Shown here in pieces: positions 43,727 to 52,857 of a DNA stretch of 64,000 nucleotides. The notes beneath the pieces were generated by a model. It had not been told where the DNA came from. It made no database searches and saw only the letters and a list, made by a program, of their open reading frames with translations. This stretch comes from Alteriqipengyuania bathyomarina_B (GTDB lineage Bacteria > Pseudomonadota > Alphaproteobacteria > Sphingomonadales > Sphingomonadaceae). Where the stretch lies: positions 62,001-126,000 of the forward strand of contig NZ_JBCFZM010000001.1 of the NCBI RefSeq assembly GCF_038594605.1, in the 5' to 3' direction. The position numbers were made by a program, and so were the translations under genes. Positions within the stretch are counted from its first letter, which is position 1. Every line of letters starts with the position of its first letter.

Positions 43727-45547
43727 ATGCACGCCTATCGCACTCATAACTGCGCACAGCTCCGCGAAAGCCATGTCGGCGATACCGTTCGCCTGTCTGG
43801 CTGGGTCCACCGCAAACGCGATCATGGCGGCGTCCTGTTCATCGACTTGCGCGACCATTACGGGATCACCCAGATCGTTGCGGACGAGGATAGCGAGGCT
43901 TTGGGCCTGCTCGATTCGCTCAAGTCCGAAAGCGTCATCACCATCGACGGCGTCGTGAAGGCGCGCTCGCAGGAAACCCGCAACGCGAACCTGCCGACCG
44001 GCGATATCGAGGTCTTCGCGAAGTCCGCCACCGTGCAGTCGATGGCCGAGGAACTGCCGCTGCCGGTCGCGGGCGAGCAGGAATATCCTGAGGACATTCG
44101 CCTCAAGTACCGCTTCGTCGATCTGCGGCGCGAACGGGTTCACGCCAACATCATGCTGCGCAACCGCGTGATAACTTCGCTGCGCAAACGCATGATCGAC
44201 CAGGGTTTTTCCGAATTCCAGACGCCGATCCTCGGCGCATCCTCGCCCGAAGGCGCGCGCGACTATCTGGTGCCCAGCCGTCTGCACCCGGGCCGCTTCT
44301 ATGCGCTCCCGCAGGCACCGCAGATGTTCAAGCAACTGCTGATGGTCGCCGGGTTCGACCGCTACTTCCAGATCGCGCCGTGCTTCCGCGACGAAGACCT
44401 GCGCGCCGATCGCAGCCCCGAGTTCTACCAGCTCGACTTCGAAATGAGCTTCGTAACGCAGGAAGACGTCTTCCAGGCGATCGAGCCGGTGCTGGCAGGC
44501 GTGTTCGAGGAATTCTCGGGCGGCAAGAGCGTGACGCCCGCGGGCGAATTCCCGCGCATTCCCTATGCCGAGGCAATGCTCAAGTACGGCAGCGACAAGC
44601 CGGACCTGCGCAACCCGATCATCATCACCGACGTCACGCACCATTTCGAAAAGTCTGGCTTCGGCATTTTCGAGAAGATCGTCGGCGGTGGCGGCATCGT
44701 GCGCGCGATCCCTGCGCCGAACACCAACGAGAAGAGCCGCAAGTTCTTCGACGAGATGAACGACTGGGCGCGGCGCGAAGGCTATTCGGGCCTTGGCTAC
44801 GTCACCCGCAAGGGTGGCGAGTTCGGCGGGCCGATCGCCAAGAACCACGGGCCCGAGGAAATGGCCAAACTCTACGACGAGCTGGGCCTTGGCGAAAACG
44901 ACGGCCTGTTCTTCGCGGCTGGCAAGCCGAAGGAAGTCGAGAAGCTGGCCGGTGCCGCACGCACGCGCGTGGGCGAGCAGCTCGAGCTGATCGAGCAGGG
45001 CTGCTTCAAGTTCTGCTGGATCGTCGACTTCCCGATGTTCGAGTATGACGAGGAACTGAAGCGCGTCGATTTCAGCCACAACCCCTTCTCGATGCCGCAG
45101 GGCGAGATGGAGGCGCTGGAAACCCAGGACCCGCTCGACATCAAGGCGTGGCAGTACGACATCGTGTGCAACGGCTACGAACTCAGCTCAGGCGCGATCC
45201 GGAACCATCGTCCGGACATCATGTACAAGGCGTTCGAAGTTGCTGGCTATTCGAAGGCCGACGTCGAGGAGAATTTCGGCGGGATGCTCGAAGCGTTCAA
45301 GCTTGGCGCACCGCCGCATGGCGGCTCCGCACCGGGGATCGACCGGATCGTGATGCTGCTGGCCGACGAGCCCAACATCCGCGAAGTTATTGCTTTCCCG
45401 ATGAACCAGCGCGCGCAGGATCTGATGATGGGCGCTCCCAGCATCGTCAGCCCCAAGCAGCTGCGCGAACTTTCGATCCGCACGGTCGAGCAGCCGAAAC
45501 CGGATAGCCCCGAGGCGACCCGCGTCGACCGCGCAGGCGACGCCTGA
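43727..45547 (+). CDS. aspS: Aspartyl-tRNA synthetase
   Basis: This 606-residue class IIb synthetase has an N-terminal OB-fold ('VRLSGWVHRKRDHGGVLFID') for the anticodon. The class II catalytic core follows: motif 2, 'RYFQIAPCFRDEDLRADR', and motif 3, 'GGSAPGIDRIVML'. The bacterial GAD insertion lies between motifs 2 and 3. Many alphaproteobacterial AspRS are non-discriminating and also charge tRNA-Asn. That is not decidable here without alignment. Confidence 0.97.
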   Translation: MHAYRTHNCAQLRESHVGDTVRLSGWVHRKRDHGGVLFIDLRDHYGITQIVADEDSEALGLLDSLKSESVITIDGVVKARSQETRNANLPTGDIEVFAKSATVQSMAEELPLPVAGEQEYPEDIRLKYRFVDLRRERVHANIMLRNRVITSLRKRMIDQGFSEFQTPILGASSPEGARDYLVPSRLHPGRFYALPQAPQMFKQLLMVAGFDRYFQIAPCFRDEDLRADRSPEFYQLDFEMSFVTQEDVFQAIEPVLAGVFEEFSGGKSVTPAGEFPRIPYAEAMLKYGSDKPDLRNPIIITDVTHHFEKSGFGIFEKIVGGGGIVRAIPAPNTNEKSRKFFDEMNDWARREGYSGLGYVTRKGGEFGGPIAKNHGPEEMAKLYDELGLGENDGLFFAAGKPKEVEKLAGAARTRVGEQLELIEQGCFKFCWIVDFPMFEYDEELKRVDFSHNPFSMPQGEMEALETQDPLDIKAWQYDIVCNGYELSSGAIRNHRPDIMYKAFEVAGYSKADVEENFGGMLEAFKLGAPPHGGSAPGIDRIVMLLADEPNIREVIAFPMNQRAQDLMMGAPSIVSPKQLRELSIRTVEQPKPDSPEATRVDRAGDA

Positions 45548-45642
45548 TCGCCAAGGACTGCTGAACGGCCGCCCCGGCGGTCGCTCATCCTCGTGACAGG
45601 TTCGCCGTGCATGATCTGTGCGAGCAACAGGGAGCGAGGACG

Positions 45643-46566
45643 ATGCTGAAGCAGATCTTGACGGGTTCGATTGCCGCGATGCTGTTGGGCGGCGCGAATG
45701 CGCAGGCCGAAACACTCAGGGTCGAAACCATCTATCCGGCCGCAAGCGATGAGGCCGCAGCCGTTCGAACCATCGCGATCGATCGCTTCGCGGGGCGCGA
45801 GGGCAGCGACTTCGCCAATCGGATCGAAGACCGGCTGCTGGATGCGGCGATCGACGGTCAGCCCTATTTTACGCTGCTCCACCGCTCCCAGGCAGGCAAA
45901 GCCGATGCGATACTCGGTGGCGGGGCGCGGGTGCGCGTTACCGAAACCGAATTCTCCCAGCAGCGCAAGATTTGCGTGGAAGAAGACGAAGATGGAGACT
46001 GCGTCCGCCGCGAAAAGGTGGACCTCGCGTGCGTGCGGCTGGCTATCGACGTGCGGCCACGCGCCAATCTGAGATCCGCCGAGGGCCATATTCTGTGGTC
46101 CGAACGGCTCTCACGCAGCGAGGTGTTGAGTTACTGCCCCGGTTACGATGACGAGCCGCTTATCGCGCCCGCCGTCGATCTGGCACTGGCCGGTGCAGCC
46201 GACGACGTGAGGCGTGCGCTCGCGCCAGTCCAGGCGATCGAGGATATCCGGATCATGGAGCGCCGCAAGGGGATGCCGCGCGACGCGTCGAAGGCGTTCC
46301 GCGACGCGATCCGACTGACCAAGCAGGACGAGCGCGGGGCTTGCGAAGCATTCGCTGCGCTGGAGCCGGCCATCGGCGCGCACCCCTCGCTACTGTTCAA
46401 CCTCGGCCTGTGTGCGGAGCAGGTCGGCGATTTCGCGACTGCCGAGCAGTATTACGGGCAGGCTCTGGCAGACAAGACGTCCGATGACGAGGCGCAGGCC
46501 GGTCTGCGGCGGATCGGTTTGTACCTTGCTGCCGAAAGCCAACTGGAAAGCCGTGAGCCCCAGTAG
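45643..46566 (+). CDS. Secreted TPR-containing protein of unknown function
   Basis: This 307-residue protein has a signal peptide (likely cleavage near 'ANAQA'). The N-terminal half begins 'VRTIAIDRFAGREGSDFANR', which resembles the CsgG/TolB-N type fold by pattern only. 'EDEDGDC' and several Cys occur around residues 110-130 and 165. The C-terminal part contains TPR-like helices ('LFNLGLCAEQVGDFATAEQY'). ATG 45643 has GAGGA upstream. An earlier in-frame ATG at 45607 would spoil the signal peptide. It stands alone between aspS and acpP. A role in the periplasm or at the outer membrane is an inference. Confidence 0.65.
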   Translation: MLKQILTGSIAAMLLGGANAQAETLRVETIYPAASDEAAAVRTIAIDRFAGREGSDFANRIEDRLLDAAIDGQPYFTLLHRSQAGKADAILGGGARVRVTETEFSQQRKICVEEDEDGDCVRREKVDLACVRLAIDVRPRANLRSAEGHILWSERLSRSEVLSYCPGYDDEPLIAPAVDLALAGAADDVRRALAPVQAIEDIRIMERRKGMPRDASKAFRDAIRLTKQDERGACEAFAALEPAIGAHPSLLFNLGLCAEQVGDFATAEQYYGQALADKTSDDEAQAGLRRIGLYLAAESQLESREPQ

Positions 46567-46721
46567 GCACGCACTGCCTCGGGCAGGGGGTGGTGGCGCG
46601 TTTGGCCCCGGTGGTCGACAGGCTTTGTGATGCTGCGCGGCCTACACCCCTTGCGCAGGATCAAGCGCTTGGATAGGGCGTTCGTGATTAGCAACAGCAA
46701 GATGTCGAGAGGGCATAGGTA

Positions 46722-46958
46722 ATGAGCGATACTGCCGACCGCGTACAGAAGATTGTCGTCGAGCACCTGGGTGTGGAAGCCGACAAGGTCACGCAGGATG
46801 CGAGCTTCATCGACGATCTGGGCGCGGACAGCCTCGACATCGTCGAACTGGTGATGGCTTTCGAAGAAGAATTCGGTGTGGAAATCCCCGACGATGCGGC
46901 TGAGAAGATCAGCACCGTGGGCGATGCCACCAAGTATATCGAAGAGCACAAGGGCTGA
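46722..46958 (+). CDS. acpP: Acyl carrier protein
   Basis: This 78-residue acidic four-helix carrier has the phosphopantetheine site 'GADSLDIVEL' (Ser37). Length and sequence are standard for the fatty-acid ACP. It is followed by a terminator-like hairpin and then fabF, the usual order. The hairpin should give more acpP than fabF transcript. Confidence 0.98.
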   Translation: MSDTADRVQKIVVEHLGVEADKVTQDASFIDDLGADSLDIVELVMAFEEEFGVEIPDDAAEKISTVGDATKYIEEHKG

Positions 46959-46999
46959 GCCCATTGCGTTCTTGCGGGGGCCCGCGCCGCCGCCATTTG

Positions 47000-47040
47000 C
47001 AGGCCCGACCCGGTTAGCGGGCCGGGCCTGTGCTGTTTTT
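47000..47040 (+). terminator. Terminator/attenuator between acpP and fabF
   Basis: CAGGCCCG (47000-47007) pairs with CGGGCCTG (47023-47030), with further pairing possible inside. TGCTG and five T (47036-47040) follow. The fabF ribosome site begins at once after the T run, so partial read-through is needed unless fabF has its own promoter. Confidence 0.7.
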
Positions 47041-47050
47041 GGAGAAGAAT

Positions 47051-48310
47051 ATGCGCCGCGTCGTTGTTACCGGTCTTGGCCTCGTCACCCCGCTGGGGGG
47101 CGATGTCGAAACCACTTGGGAAAACCTCATTGCTGGCAAGAGCGGGGCGGGGCCGATCACCCGCTTCGATGCGTCCAACCAGAAGGCGACCATCGCCTGC
47201 GAGGTGAAGGGCAAGGATCACGAGTGGGGCTTCGATCCCGACAAGCGCGTCGACACCAAGATCCAGCGCCAAGTCGATCCCTTCATCGTTTACGGCCTCG
47301 ATGCGGCCGGGCAGGCGATCGAGGATGCCGGCCTAACCGAGATGGATCAGGCGACCAAGGAGCGCACCGGCGTTTCGATCGGCGCAGGGATCGGCGGCCT
47401 GCCGGGGATCGAATATGAATCGGTCAACCTGCACGAGCGCGGACCGGGCCGGGTCAGTCCGCACTTCGTCCACGGGCGCATTATCAACCTCATCAGCGGG
47501 CAGGTTTCGATCCGTTATGGCCTGATGGGCCCCAACCATGCCGTGGTCACCGCCTGTTCCACCGGTGCGCACTCGATCGGCGATGCGGCGCGCATGATTC
47601 GCGACGACGATGCGGACATCATGCTGGCGGGAGGCTCGGAGTCGACCATCAACCCGCTCGGCATCGCCGGCTTCGCGCAGGCCCGCGCGCTCAACACCGG
47701 TTATAACGACCGACCCGAGCAGGCGAGCCGTCCCTATGATCGCAATCGCGAAGGCTTCGTGCTGGGCGAGGGCGCGGGGGTGGTCGTGCTGGAAGAGTAC
47801 GAGCACGCTAAGGCGCGCGGCGCGAAAATCTACGCCGAAGTCGTCGGCTACGGCCTGTCGGGCGATGCCTATCACGTCACGGCTCCGCATCCGGAAGGCA
47901 AGGGCGCCGAACTCTCCATGCGGATGGCGCTGCGCAAGGCGGGGCTCGAACCTTCCGATATCGACTACATCAACGCCCACGGCACCTCGACCATGGCCGA
48001 CACGATCGAACTCGCGGCGGCCAAGCGCGTGTTCGGCGACGATCTTGGCGGCGCTTCGATGAGCAGCACCAAGTCGGCGATCGGGCATCTCCTCGGCGGT
48101 GCGGGGGCAGTGGAGAGCATCTTCTGCATCCTCGCCATTCGCGACCAGATAGTCCCGCCCACGCTCAACCTCGACGATCCGGACGAGGGCACCGAAGGCG
48201 TCGACCTGGTGCCGCACACCGCGAAGAAGCGCGAAGTGAAGGCCGTTCTTAACAACAGCTTCGGCTTCGGCGGCACCAATGCCAGCCTCGTGATGAAGAA
48301 ACCCGACTGA
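47051..48310 (+). CDS. fabF: 3-oxoacyl-ACP synthase II (KAS II)
   Basis: This 419-residue elongating ketosynthase has the catalytic triad Cys169 ('VTACSTGAHSIG'), His in 'INAHGTSTMADTIE' (about 309) and His in 'KSAIGHLLGGAG' (about 346). ATG 47051 follows GGAGAAG and gives the standard 'MRRVVVTGLGLVTPLG'. An upstream in-frame TTG is in the terminator. The stop overlaps the mltG ATG. Confidence 0.97.
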   Translation: MRRVVVTGLGLVTPLGGDVETTWENLIAGKSGAGPITRFDASNQKATIACEVKGKDHEWGFDPDKRVDTKIQRQVDPFIVYGLDAAGQAIEDAGLTEMDQATKERTGVSIGAGIGGLPGIEYESVNLHERGPGRVSPHFVHGRIINLISGQVSIRYGLMGPNHAVVTACSTGAHSIGDAARMIRDDDADIMLAGGSESTINPLGIAGFAQARALNTGYNDRPEQASRPYDRNREGFVLGEGAGVVVLEEYEHAKARGAKIYAEVVGYGLSGDAYHVTAPHPEGKGAELSMRMALRKAGLEPSDIDYINAHGTSTMADTIELAAAKRVFGDDLGGASMSSTKSAIGHLLGGAGAVESIFCILAIRDQIVPPTLNLDDPDEGTEGVDLVPHTAKKREVKAVLNNSFGFGGTNASLVMKKPD

Positions 48311-49272
48311 TGCTTCGCGCGCTCGCCGCATTGGTGTTGATCGTCACTGCGGTTGCGGGCGGTTGGTTCACGTGGGGCTGGTACGGCCCCGGTCCGAGCG
48401 AGGATGACACATCGTTCATCGTCCGCTCGGGCTCGACGCTCACCTCGGTTGCGGGCCAGCTTCGCGAAGAGGGGCTGATCGCCAACCAGCAGGCATTCCT
48501 GCTGCGGGCGAAGGTGCTGGGCAGCGGCGATCCGATCAAGGCGGGCGAGTTTCTGCTGGAAGGCGGCTCCAGCCCGGCGGCGATCCTCGACACGCTGCAG
48601 CATGGCGAGGTGATCCGGCGGTTCGTCACGATCCCCGAAGGCATGCCCTCGATCCTCGTCTTCGAAACGCTGATGGCCGAAGACCTGCTGACCGGGGAAA
48701 TCCCCGTTCCCAAGGAAGGCAGCGTACTGCCCGACACCTACGATTTCGAGCGGGGGGAGGAGCGCTCGGCGGTGCTCGCTCGCATGCAGGCGGCGATGCG
48801 CAACTACCTTGCCGAGGCCTGGCCCAAGCGTGCGAAGGATATCGCGGTCGACAATATCCAAGACGCGGTGACGCTCGCCTCGATCGTCGAGAAGGAAACC
48901 GGCGTGGCGCGCGAACGCCGGATGGTCGCGGGGCTCTATTCGAACCGGGTCAAGGAGGGCATGCTGCTGCAGGCCGACCCGACGATCATTTATCCGATCA
49001 CGAAGGGCAAGCCGCTGGGGCGGCGCATCCGCCAGTCGGAAATCGCGGCGGTCAACGGGTACAACACCTATACGCGCGTGGGCCTACCAACCGGGCCGAT
49101 CACGAACCCCGGGCGCGAGGCGATTGCGGCGGTGCTGAACCCGGCAGAGACCGAAGCGCTGTTCATGGTCGCCGACGGCACCGGTGGGCACGAGTTCGCG
49201 GAGACGCTGGAAGAGCACAACGCCAACGTCGCCGAATGGTACCGGCTGCGCCGCGAACGCGGAGAGATGTAG
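48310..49272 (+). CDS. mltG: Endolytic peptidoglycan transglycosylase MltG
   Basis: This 320-residue YceG-family enzyme has an N-terminal membrane helix (about residues 3-24). A LysM-like subdomain follows, then the catalytic domain with 'LASIVEKETG' (catalytic Glu), 'LQADPTIIYP' and 'NTYTRVGLPTGPI'. MltG cuts nascent glycan strands and limits their length. The fabF-mltG overlap (TGATG) implies coupling. acpP-fabF-mltG is the common alphaproteobacterial order. Confidence 0.95.
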   Translation: MLRALAALVLIVTAVAGGWFTWGWYGPGPSEDDTSFIVRSGSTLTSVAGQLREEGLIANQQAFLLRAKVLGSGDPIKAGEFLLEGGSSPAAILDTLQHGEVIRRFVTIPEGMPSILVFETLMAEDLLTGEIPVPKEGSVLPDTYDFERGEERSAVLARMQAAMRNYLAEAWPKRAKDIAVDNIQDAVTLASIVEKETGVARERRMVAGLYSNRVKEGMLLQADPTIIYPITKGKPLGRRIRQSEIAAVNGYNTYTRVGLPTGPITNPGREAIAAVLNPAETEALFMVADGTGGHEFAETLEEHNANVAEWYRLRRERGEM

Positions 49273-49281
49273 CACCGGCTC

Positions 49282-49803
49282 ATGGGCGACCAGCCACTGA
49301 TCCTGACCGCCCAGTTGCCCGATGGGTTGCAAGGTTGGGCGACCGCCCTACGCACCGCGCATTTCCCGCCCGAGCGCAATTACCTTGCGGCCCACGTAAC
49401 GCTGTTCCACGCGCTGCCCGGTTTCTGCGAAGCCGAGGTCGTCCAGCAAGTCCGCCAACTCGCCAAGGAGTTCGCGCCGGTCGAGGCGCGGATCGTCGGG
49501 ATCATGTCACTCGGCGGCGGGACCGCCATCCGGCTGGAGAGCGAGGGCATCCTGCGCCTGCGCGCGATGCTGGCCGAACATTTTCACGGCCTGCTGACCG
49601 ATCAGGACGCAGGCGGCAAGCGGCTCCACATCACGGTCCAGAACAAGGTCTCCAAGAACGAAGCGAAGGCCCTGCAGGCTGAATTGGCCCCGCTGGTCGC
49701 AGAACGCCCTTTCGCCTTCCGCGGGCTCGGCATCCACCGCTACGAAGGCGGTCCCTGGACGCAGGTGGACGACGTGAATTTCAGGGGCAGGGCGCGCGCC
49801 TGA
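49282..49803 (+). CDS. 2H phosphoesterase (2'-5' RNA ligase/cyclic phosphodiesterase family)
   Basis: This 173-residue protein has the two HxT motifs of the 2H superfamily, 'AHVTLFHAL' (His38-Thr40) and 'LHITVQNKV' (His116-Thr118). Each sits on a similar beta-alpha repeat. Relatives open 2',3'-cyclic phosphates or join 2'-5' RNA ends. The biological substrate is unclear. It begins 9 bases after mltG and probably shares its transcript. Confidence 0.85.
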   Translation: MGDQPLILTAQLPDGLQGWATALRTAHFPPERNYLAAHVTLFHALPGFCEAEVVQQVRQLAKEFAPVEARIVGIMSLGGGTAIRLESEGILRLRAMLAEHFHGLLTDQDAGGKRLHITVQNKVSKNEAKALQAELAPLVAERPFAFRGLGIHRYEGGPWTQVDDVNFRGRARA

Positions 49804-49824
49804 TATCGTTGGAAACGGTGGTGC

Positions 49825-49853
49825 TTGACCGCCGTGCGCCTGCACCCTAAGAG
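49825..49853 (+). promoter_or_regulatory. Probable promoter of tRNA-Met
   Basis: TTGACC (49825-49830) and TAAGAG (49848-49853) are separated by 17 bases. They lie 65 bases upstream of the tRNA. The CTTGAC -35 is typical of alphaproteobacteria and resembles the element before tRNA-His. Confidence 0.5.
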
Positions 49854-49918
49854 CGCCGCCTGTCGTCGAGCTAACCGCTCCGGCAGGCCTCATGCCGTAT
49901 GTGGTATGGCGACATTGG

Positions 49919-49995
49919 GGCGGAGTAGCTCAGGTGGTTAGAGCAGCGGAATCATAATCCGCGTGTCGGGGGTTCGAGTCCCTCCTCCGCTACCA
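49919..49995 (+). tRNA. tRNA-Met (anticodon CAT, elongator type)
   Basis: This is a complete 77-base tRNA. The acceptor GGCGGAG pairs with CTCCGCT (with a G1-U72 wobble). The D-arm GCTC-AGGTGGTTA-GAGC and the anticodon arm GCGGA-ATCATAA-TCCGC give CAT. The T-arm GGGGGTTCGAGTCCCTC follows, and CCA is encoded. The arms resemble elongator rather than initiator tRNA, which lacks a 1-72 pair and has three G-C pairs in the anticodon stem. An Ile-CAT (lysidine) tRNA is a less likely reading. Confidence 0.88.
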
Positions 49996-50218
49996 ATTCT
50001 GTGCCGGGTGCACAGATATTCTCTCGTTATCGATGACACATCGTCCCAAGCCTGTTCGGCTGTGGATCAACCGGGCGTTGTGGCCGTTCAGCATAGAGCG
50101 CCTGCATCTTTGTGGGTTTCGCTTCCGGCGTTTCGCGCCGCTGGACTGACAACTTGGTAAGGATAGAAAAATCGGGTCAGCTCAAAGCCGCAAGGGCACT
50201 TCAGGTTCCGAGAATTGT

Positions 50219-52696
50219 GTGAAGGTCCGTGGTGCGCGCGTTCACAATCTGAAAAACATCGACGTCGACGTGCCGCGCGATGCGCTGGTCGTCTTCACAG
50301 GCATTTCCGGGTCTGGAAAGTCATCGCTCGCGTTCTCGACGCTCTTCGCGGAATCGCAGCGGCGCTATCTCGATTCCGTATCGCCCTATGCGCGGCGTTT
50401 GATCGACCAGGTGGGCGAACCCGATGTCGATAGGATCGACGGGCTTCCCCCCGCCGTGGCGCTCCAGCAGCAACGCGGAGCGCCCTCCACAAGATCATCC
50501 GTCGGCAGCGTCACGACGATCTCCAACGGATTGCGGATGCTCTACTCGCGCGCCGGGCGATACCCCGATGGGCAAACGATCCTTTATGCGAATTCCTTTT
50601 CTCCGAACACGCCCGAAGGCGCGTGTCCGCGCTGCCACGGCATCGGACGGGTGTTCGAAGCGACCGAGAAGCTCCTCGTTCCGGACGATAGCAAGACGAT
50701 CAGGGATGGGGCCATCGCAGCCTGGCCTCCTGCTTGGCAAGGGAAGAACCTGAGCCGCATCCTGACCACCCTTGGCCATGATATCGACACCCCGTGGAAA
50801 GACCTTCCCCGCGCGGACCGGGACTGGATATTGTTCACCGACGAGACGCCGAAGGTGCCGGTCTATCCGGGTTTCGACGTGAGCCAGGTGAAAGAGGCAA
50901 TCAAACGAGATCAATCGCCCAGCTATATGGGCACCTTCGCCAGTGCGAAGCGATACGTCGAGCATTCGTTTGCGACTACGCAGAGCCAGCTGACGAAGAA
51001 GCGTGTGGCCCGGTTCATGCAGATATCGCAATGTCCCGAATGCGGCGGCAAGAAGCTGAAAAAAGAGTCGCTATCGGTCACCTTTGGCGGTCTGGATATT
51101 GCCGAATTGTCCCAGCTGACCTTGTCCGGACTGGCCGAACGCCTGCGCGGCGAGACGGCGACGGAAGCCGACGCTTCGCACCCCGAGAAGGCGATCGTGG
51201 CGCAGCGCATCGTCGGCGATATTCTGGCCCGCGTCGAGGCGCTGACAAGGCTGGGGCTGGGCTACCTCTCTCTTGAGCGGAGCACGCCGACGCTCTCTCC
51301 GGGTGAAATGCAGCGCTTGCGGCTCGCAACGCAGATTCGCTCCCAATTGTTCGGCGTGGTCTATGTCCTCGATGAGCCATCAGCCGGACTGCACCCGTCG
51401 GATACGCAGGCTTTGCTAAATGCATTGGATGAGCTCAAAGGTGCCGGTAACTCACTGTTCGTGGTGGAACACGATGTGAGTGTCATCAACCACGCCGACT
51501 GGATTGTCGATATCGGCCCCGCTGCGGGCACGGGCGGCGGCGAAGTGGTTTACTCCGGACCGGTCGACGGATTGCGCGAGGTCAGCCGGTCGCAAACCGG
51601 CAAACACCTTTTTGCTGCTGCCTCGGCCGCGCAGCGCACTCTGCGAGAGCCGACCGGCTGGCTGAAGCTGGAACAGATCGAGCGCAACAATTTGCGGGGC
51701 CTGGATGTCGCACTTCCGTTCGGGGTGCTTACCACGGTTACCGGCGTTTCGGGTTCGGGCAAATCGAGCCTGATCAGCCAGGCACTTGTCGAGCTGGTGA
51801 CAGAAGCGCTGGGGCAAAAGCCTGTTGCGGAACCCGCCACTCCCGAAATCGACCTGATGGATGGCGATCCGGAAACGCCTACAGGTGGCAGAATCGCGGA
51901 CGGAACAGCCATGATCAAACGCCTGGTAACCGTCGATCAGAAGCCCATCGGGCGCACCCCGCGGTCCAATCTGGCGACTTACACGGGTCTGTTCGATCAT
52001 GTGCGCAAGCTGTTCGCCGCCACGCCCGAGGCAAAGGACAGGGGTTACGGGGTCGGCCGGTTTTCCTTCAATGTGGTGAAGGGCCGATGCCCGAACTGCG
52101 AAGGCGCCGGGTTTGTGAGTGTCGAACTGCTATTCCTGCCGAGCGTCTACACGCCATGCCCAGAATGCAACGGGCAGCGCTACAATCCCGAAACACTGGA
52201 AATCACCTATCGCGGCAGGAATATTGCCGAGGTGCTGGACCTGACCGTCGCCAAGGCGCACGATTTCTTCGCCGACGAGCCCCCGATCCAGCGAGCTTTG
52301 GAAGCCTTGCTCGAGGTTGGTCTTGGCTATCTCCGTCTGGGCCAGCCGGCAACCGAGCTTTCAGGTGGCGAGGCGCAGCGGATCAAGCTCGCCACCGAAC
52401 TGCAGCGCGCTCAGCGAGACGACACGCTCTACATTCTCGACGAGCCCACAGCAGGCCTGCACCCGTCGGATGTTGCGATGTTGCTGGTGCAACTCAACCG
52501 GTTGGTCGACGCGGGCAACACAGTCATCGTGGTTGAGCATAACATGCGGGTTGCCGAACAGAGCGACTGGCTGATCGACATGGGCCCCGGCGCTGGCGAT
52601 CAAGGCGGTGCCATCGTCGCTCAAGGACAGCCGACTGCCGTCGCAAAAACGGAAGCAAGCCAGACGGCGCGCTTCTTGTTTCCGCAGCGCGAATGA
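50219..52696 (+). CDS. UvrA-like ABC ATPase, probably without the UvrB-binding domain
   Basis: This 825-residue protein has the duplicated UvrA ATPase. The first P-loop is 'GISGSGKSSL' (residues 28-37), the second is 'GVSGSGKSSL' (near 510). Both have signature ('LSPGEMQRLRLA', 'LSGGEAQRIKLA') and Walker B ('VLDEPSAGLHPSD', 'ILDEPTAGLHPSD') segments. A C-terminal zinc module has CPNC and CPEC (about 624-650). It is about 115 residues shorter than housekeeping UvrA. The gap falls after 'RSSVGSVTTI...LYSRAGRY', where the UvrB-binding domain should be. It is therefore UvrA2-like, a group linked to drug or DNA-damage tolerance. The GTG start lacks a good ribosome site. Confidence 0.82.
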   Translation: MKVRGARVHNLKNIDVDVPRDALVVFTGISGSGKSSLAFSTLFAESQRRYLDSVSPYARRLIDQVGEPDVDRIDGLPPAVALQQQRGAPSTRSSVGSVTTISNGLRMLYSRAGRYPDGQTILYANSFSPNTPEGACPRCHGIGRVFEATEKLLVPDDSKTIRDGAIAAWPPAWQGKNLSRILTTLGHDIDTPWKDLPRADRDWILFTDETPKVPVYPGFDVSQVKEAIKRDQSPSYMGTFASAKRYVEHSFATTQSQLTKKRVARFMQISQCPECGGKKLKKESLSVTFGGLDIAELSQLTLSGLAERLRGETATEADASHPEKAIVAQRIVGDILARVEALTRLGLGYLSLERSTPTLSPGEMQRLRLATQIRSQLFGVVYVLDEPSAGLHPSDTQALLNALDELKGAGNSLFVVEHDVSVINHADWIVDIGPAAGTGGGEVVYSGPVDGLREVSRSQTGKHLFAAASAAQRTLREPTGWLKLEQIERNNLRGLDVALPFGVLTTVTGVSGSGKSSLISQALVELVTEALGQKPVAEPATPEIDLMDGDPETPTGGRIADGTAMIKRLVTVDQKPIGRTPRSNLATYTGLFDHVRKLFAATPEAKDRGYGVGRFSFNVVKGRCPNCEGAGFVSVELLFLPSVYTPCPECNGQRYNPETLEITYRGRNIAEVLDLTVAKAHDFFADEPPIQRALEALLEVGLGYLRLGQPATELSGGEAQRIKLATELQRAQRDDTLYILDEPTAGLHPSDVAMLLVQLNRLVDAGNTVIVVEHNMRVAEQSDWLIDMGPGAGDQGGAIVAQGQPTAVAKTEASQTARFLFPQRE

Positions 52697-52857
52697 ACAC
52701 TGGAGAAGGGTTATCGTGATGCATGTGCGTGCGGCATCGCGGTTCGGCCTTGCGCCGGGGATGTGGAGAAGTCCCGTAGCCATGTTCGGGGGTCCCCAGC
52801 TAGCGTTTAAGGGCTGCGCCCGTCACGCACCAGCGTGTCCATTTCAAGGGATTTCGA

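Noticed and set aside
49996..50218. Attachment site of an integrated element after tRNA-Met
   Set aside because: No integrase is present and I found no direct repeat of the tRNA 3' end further down the window, so integration here is not supported beyond suspicion.
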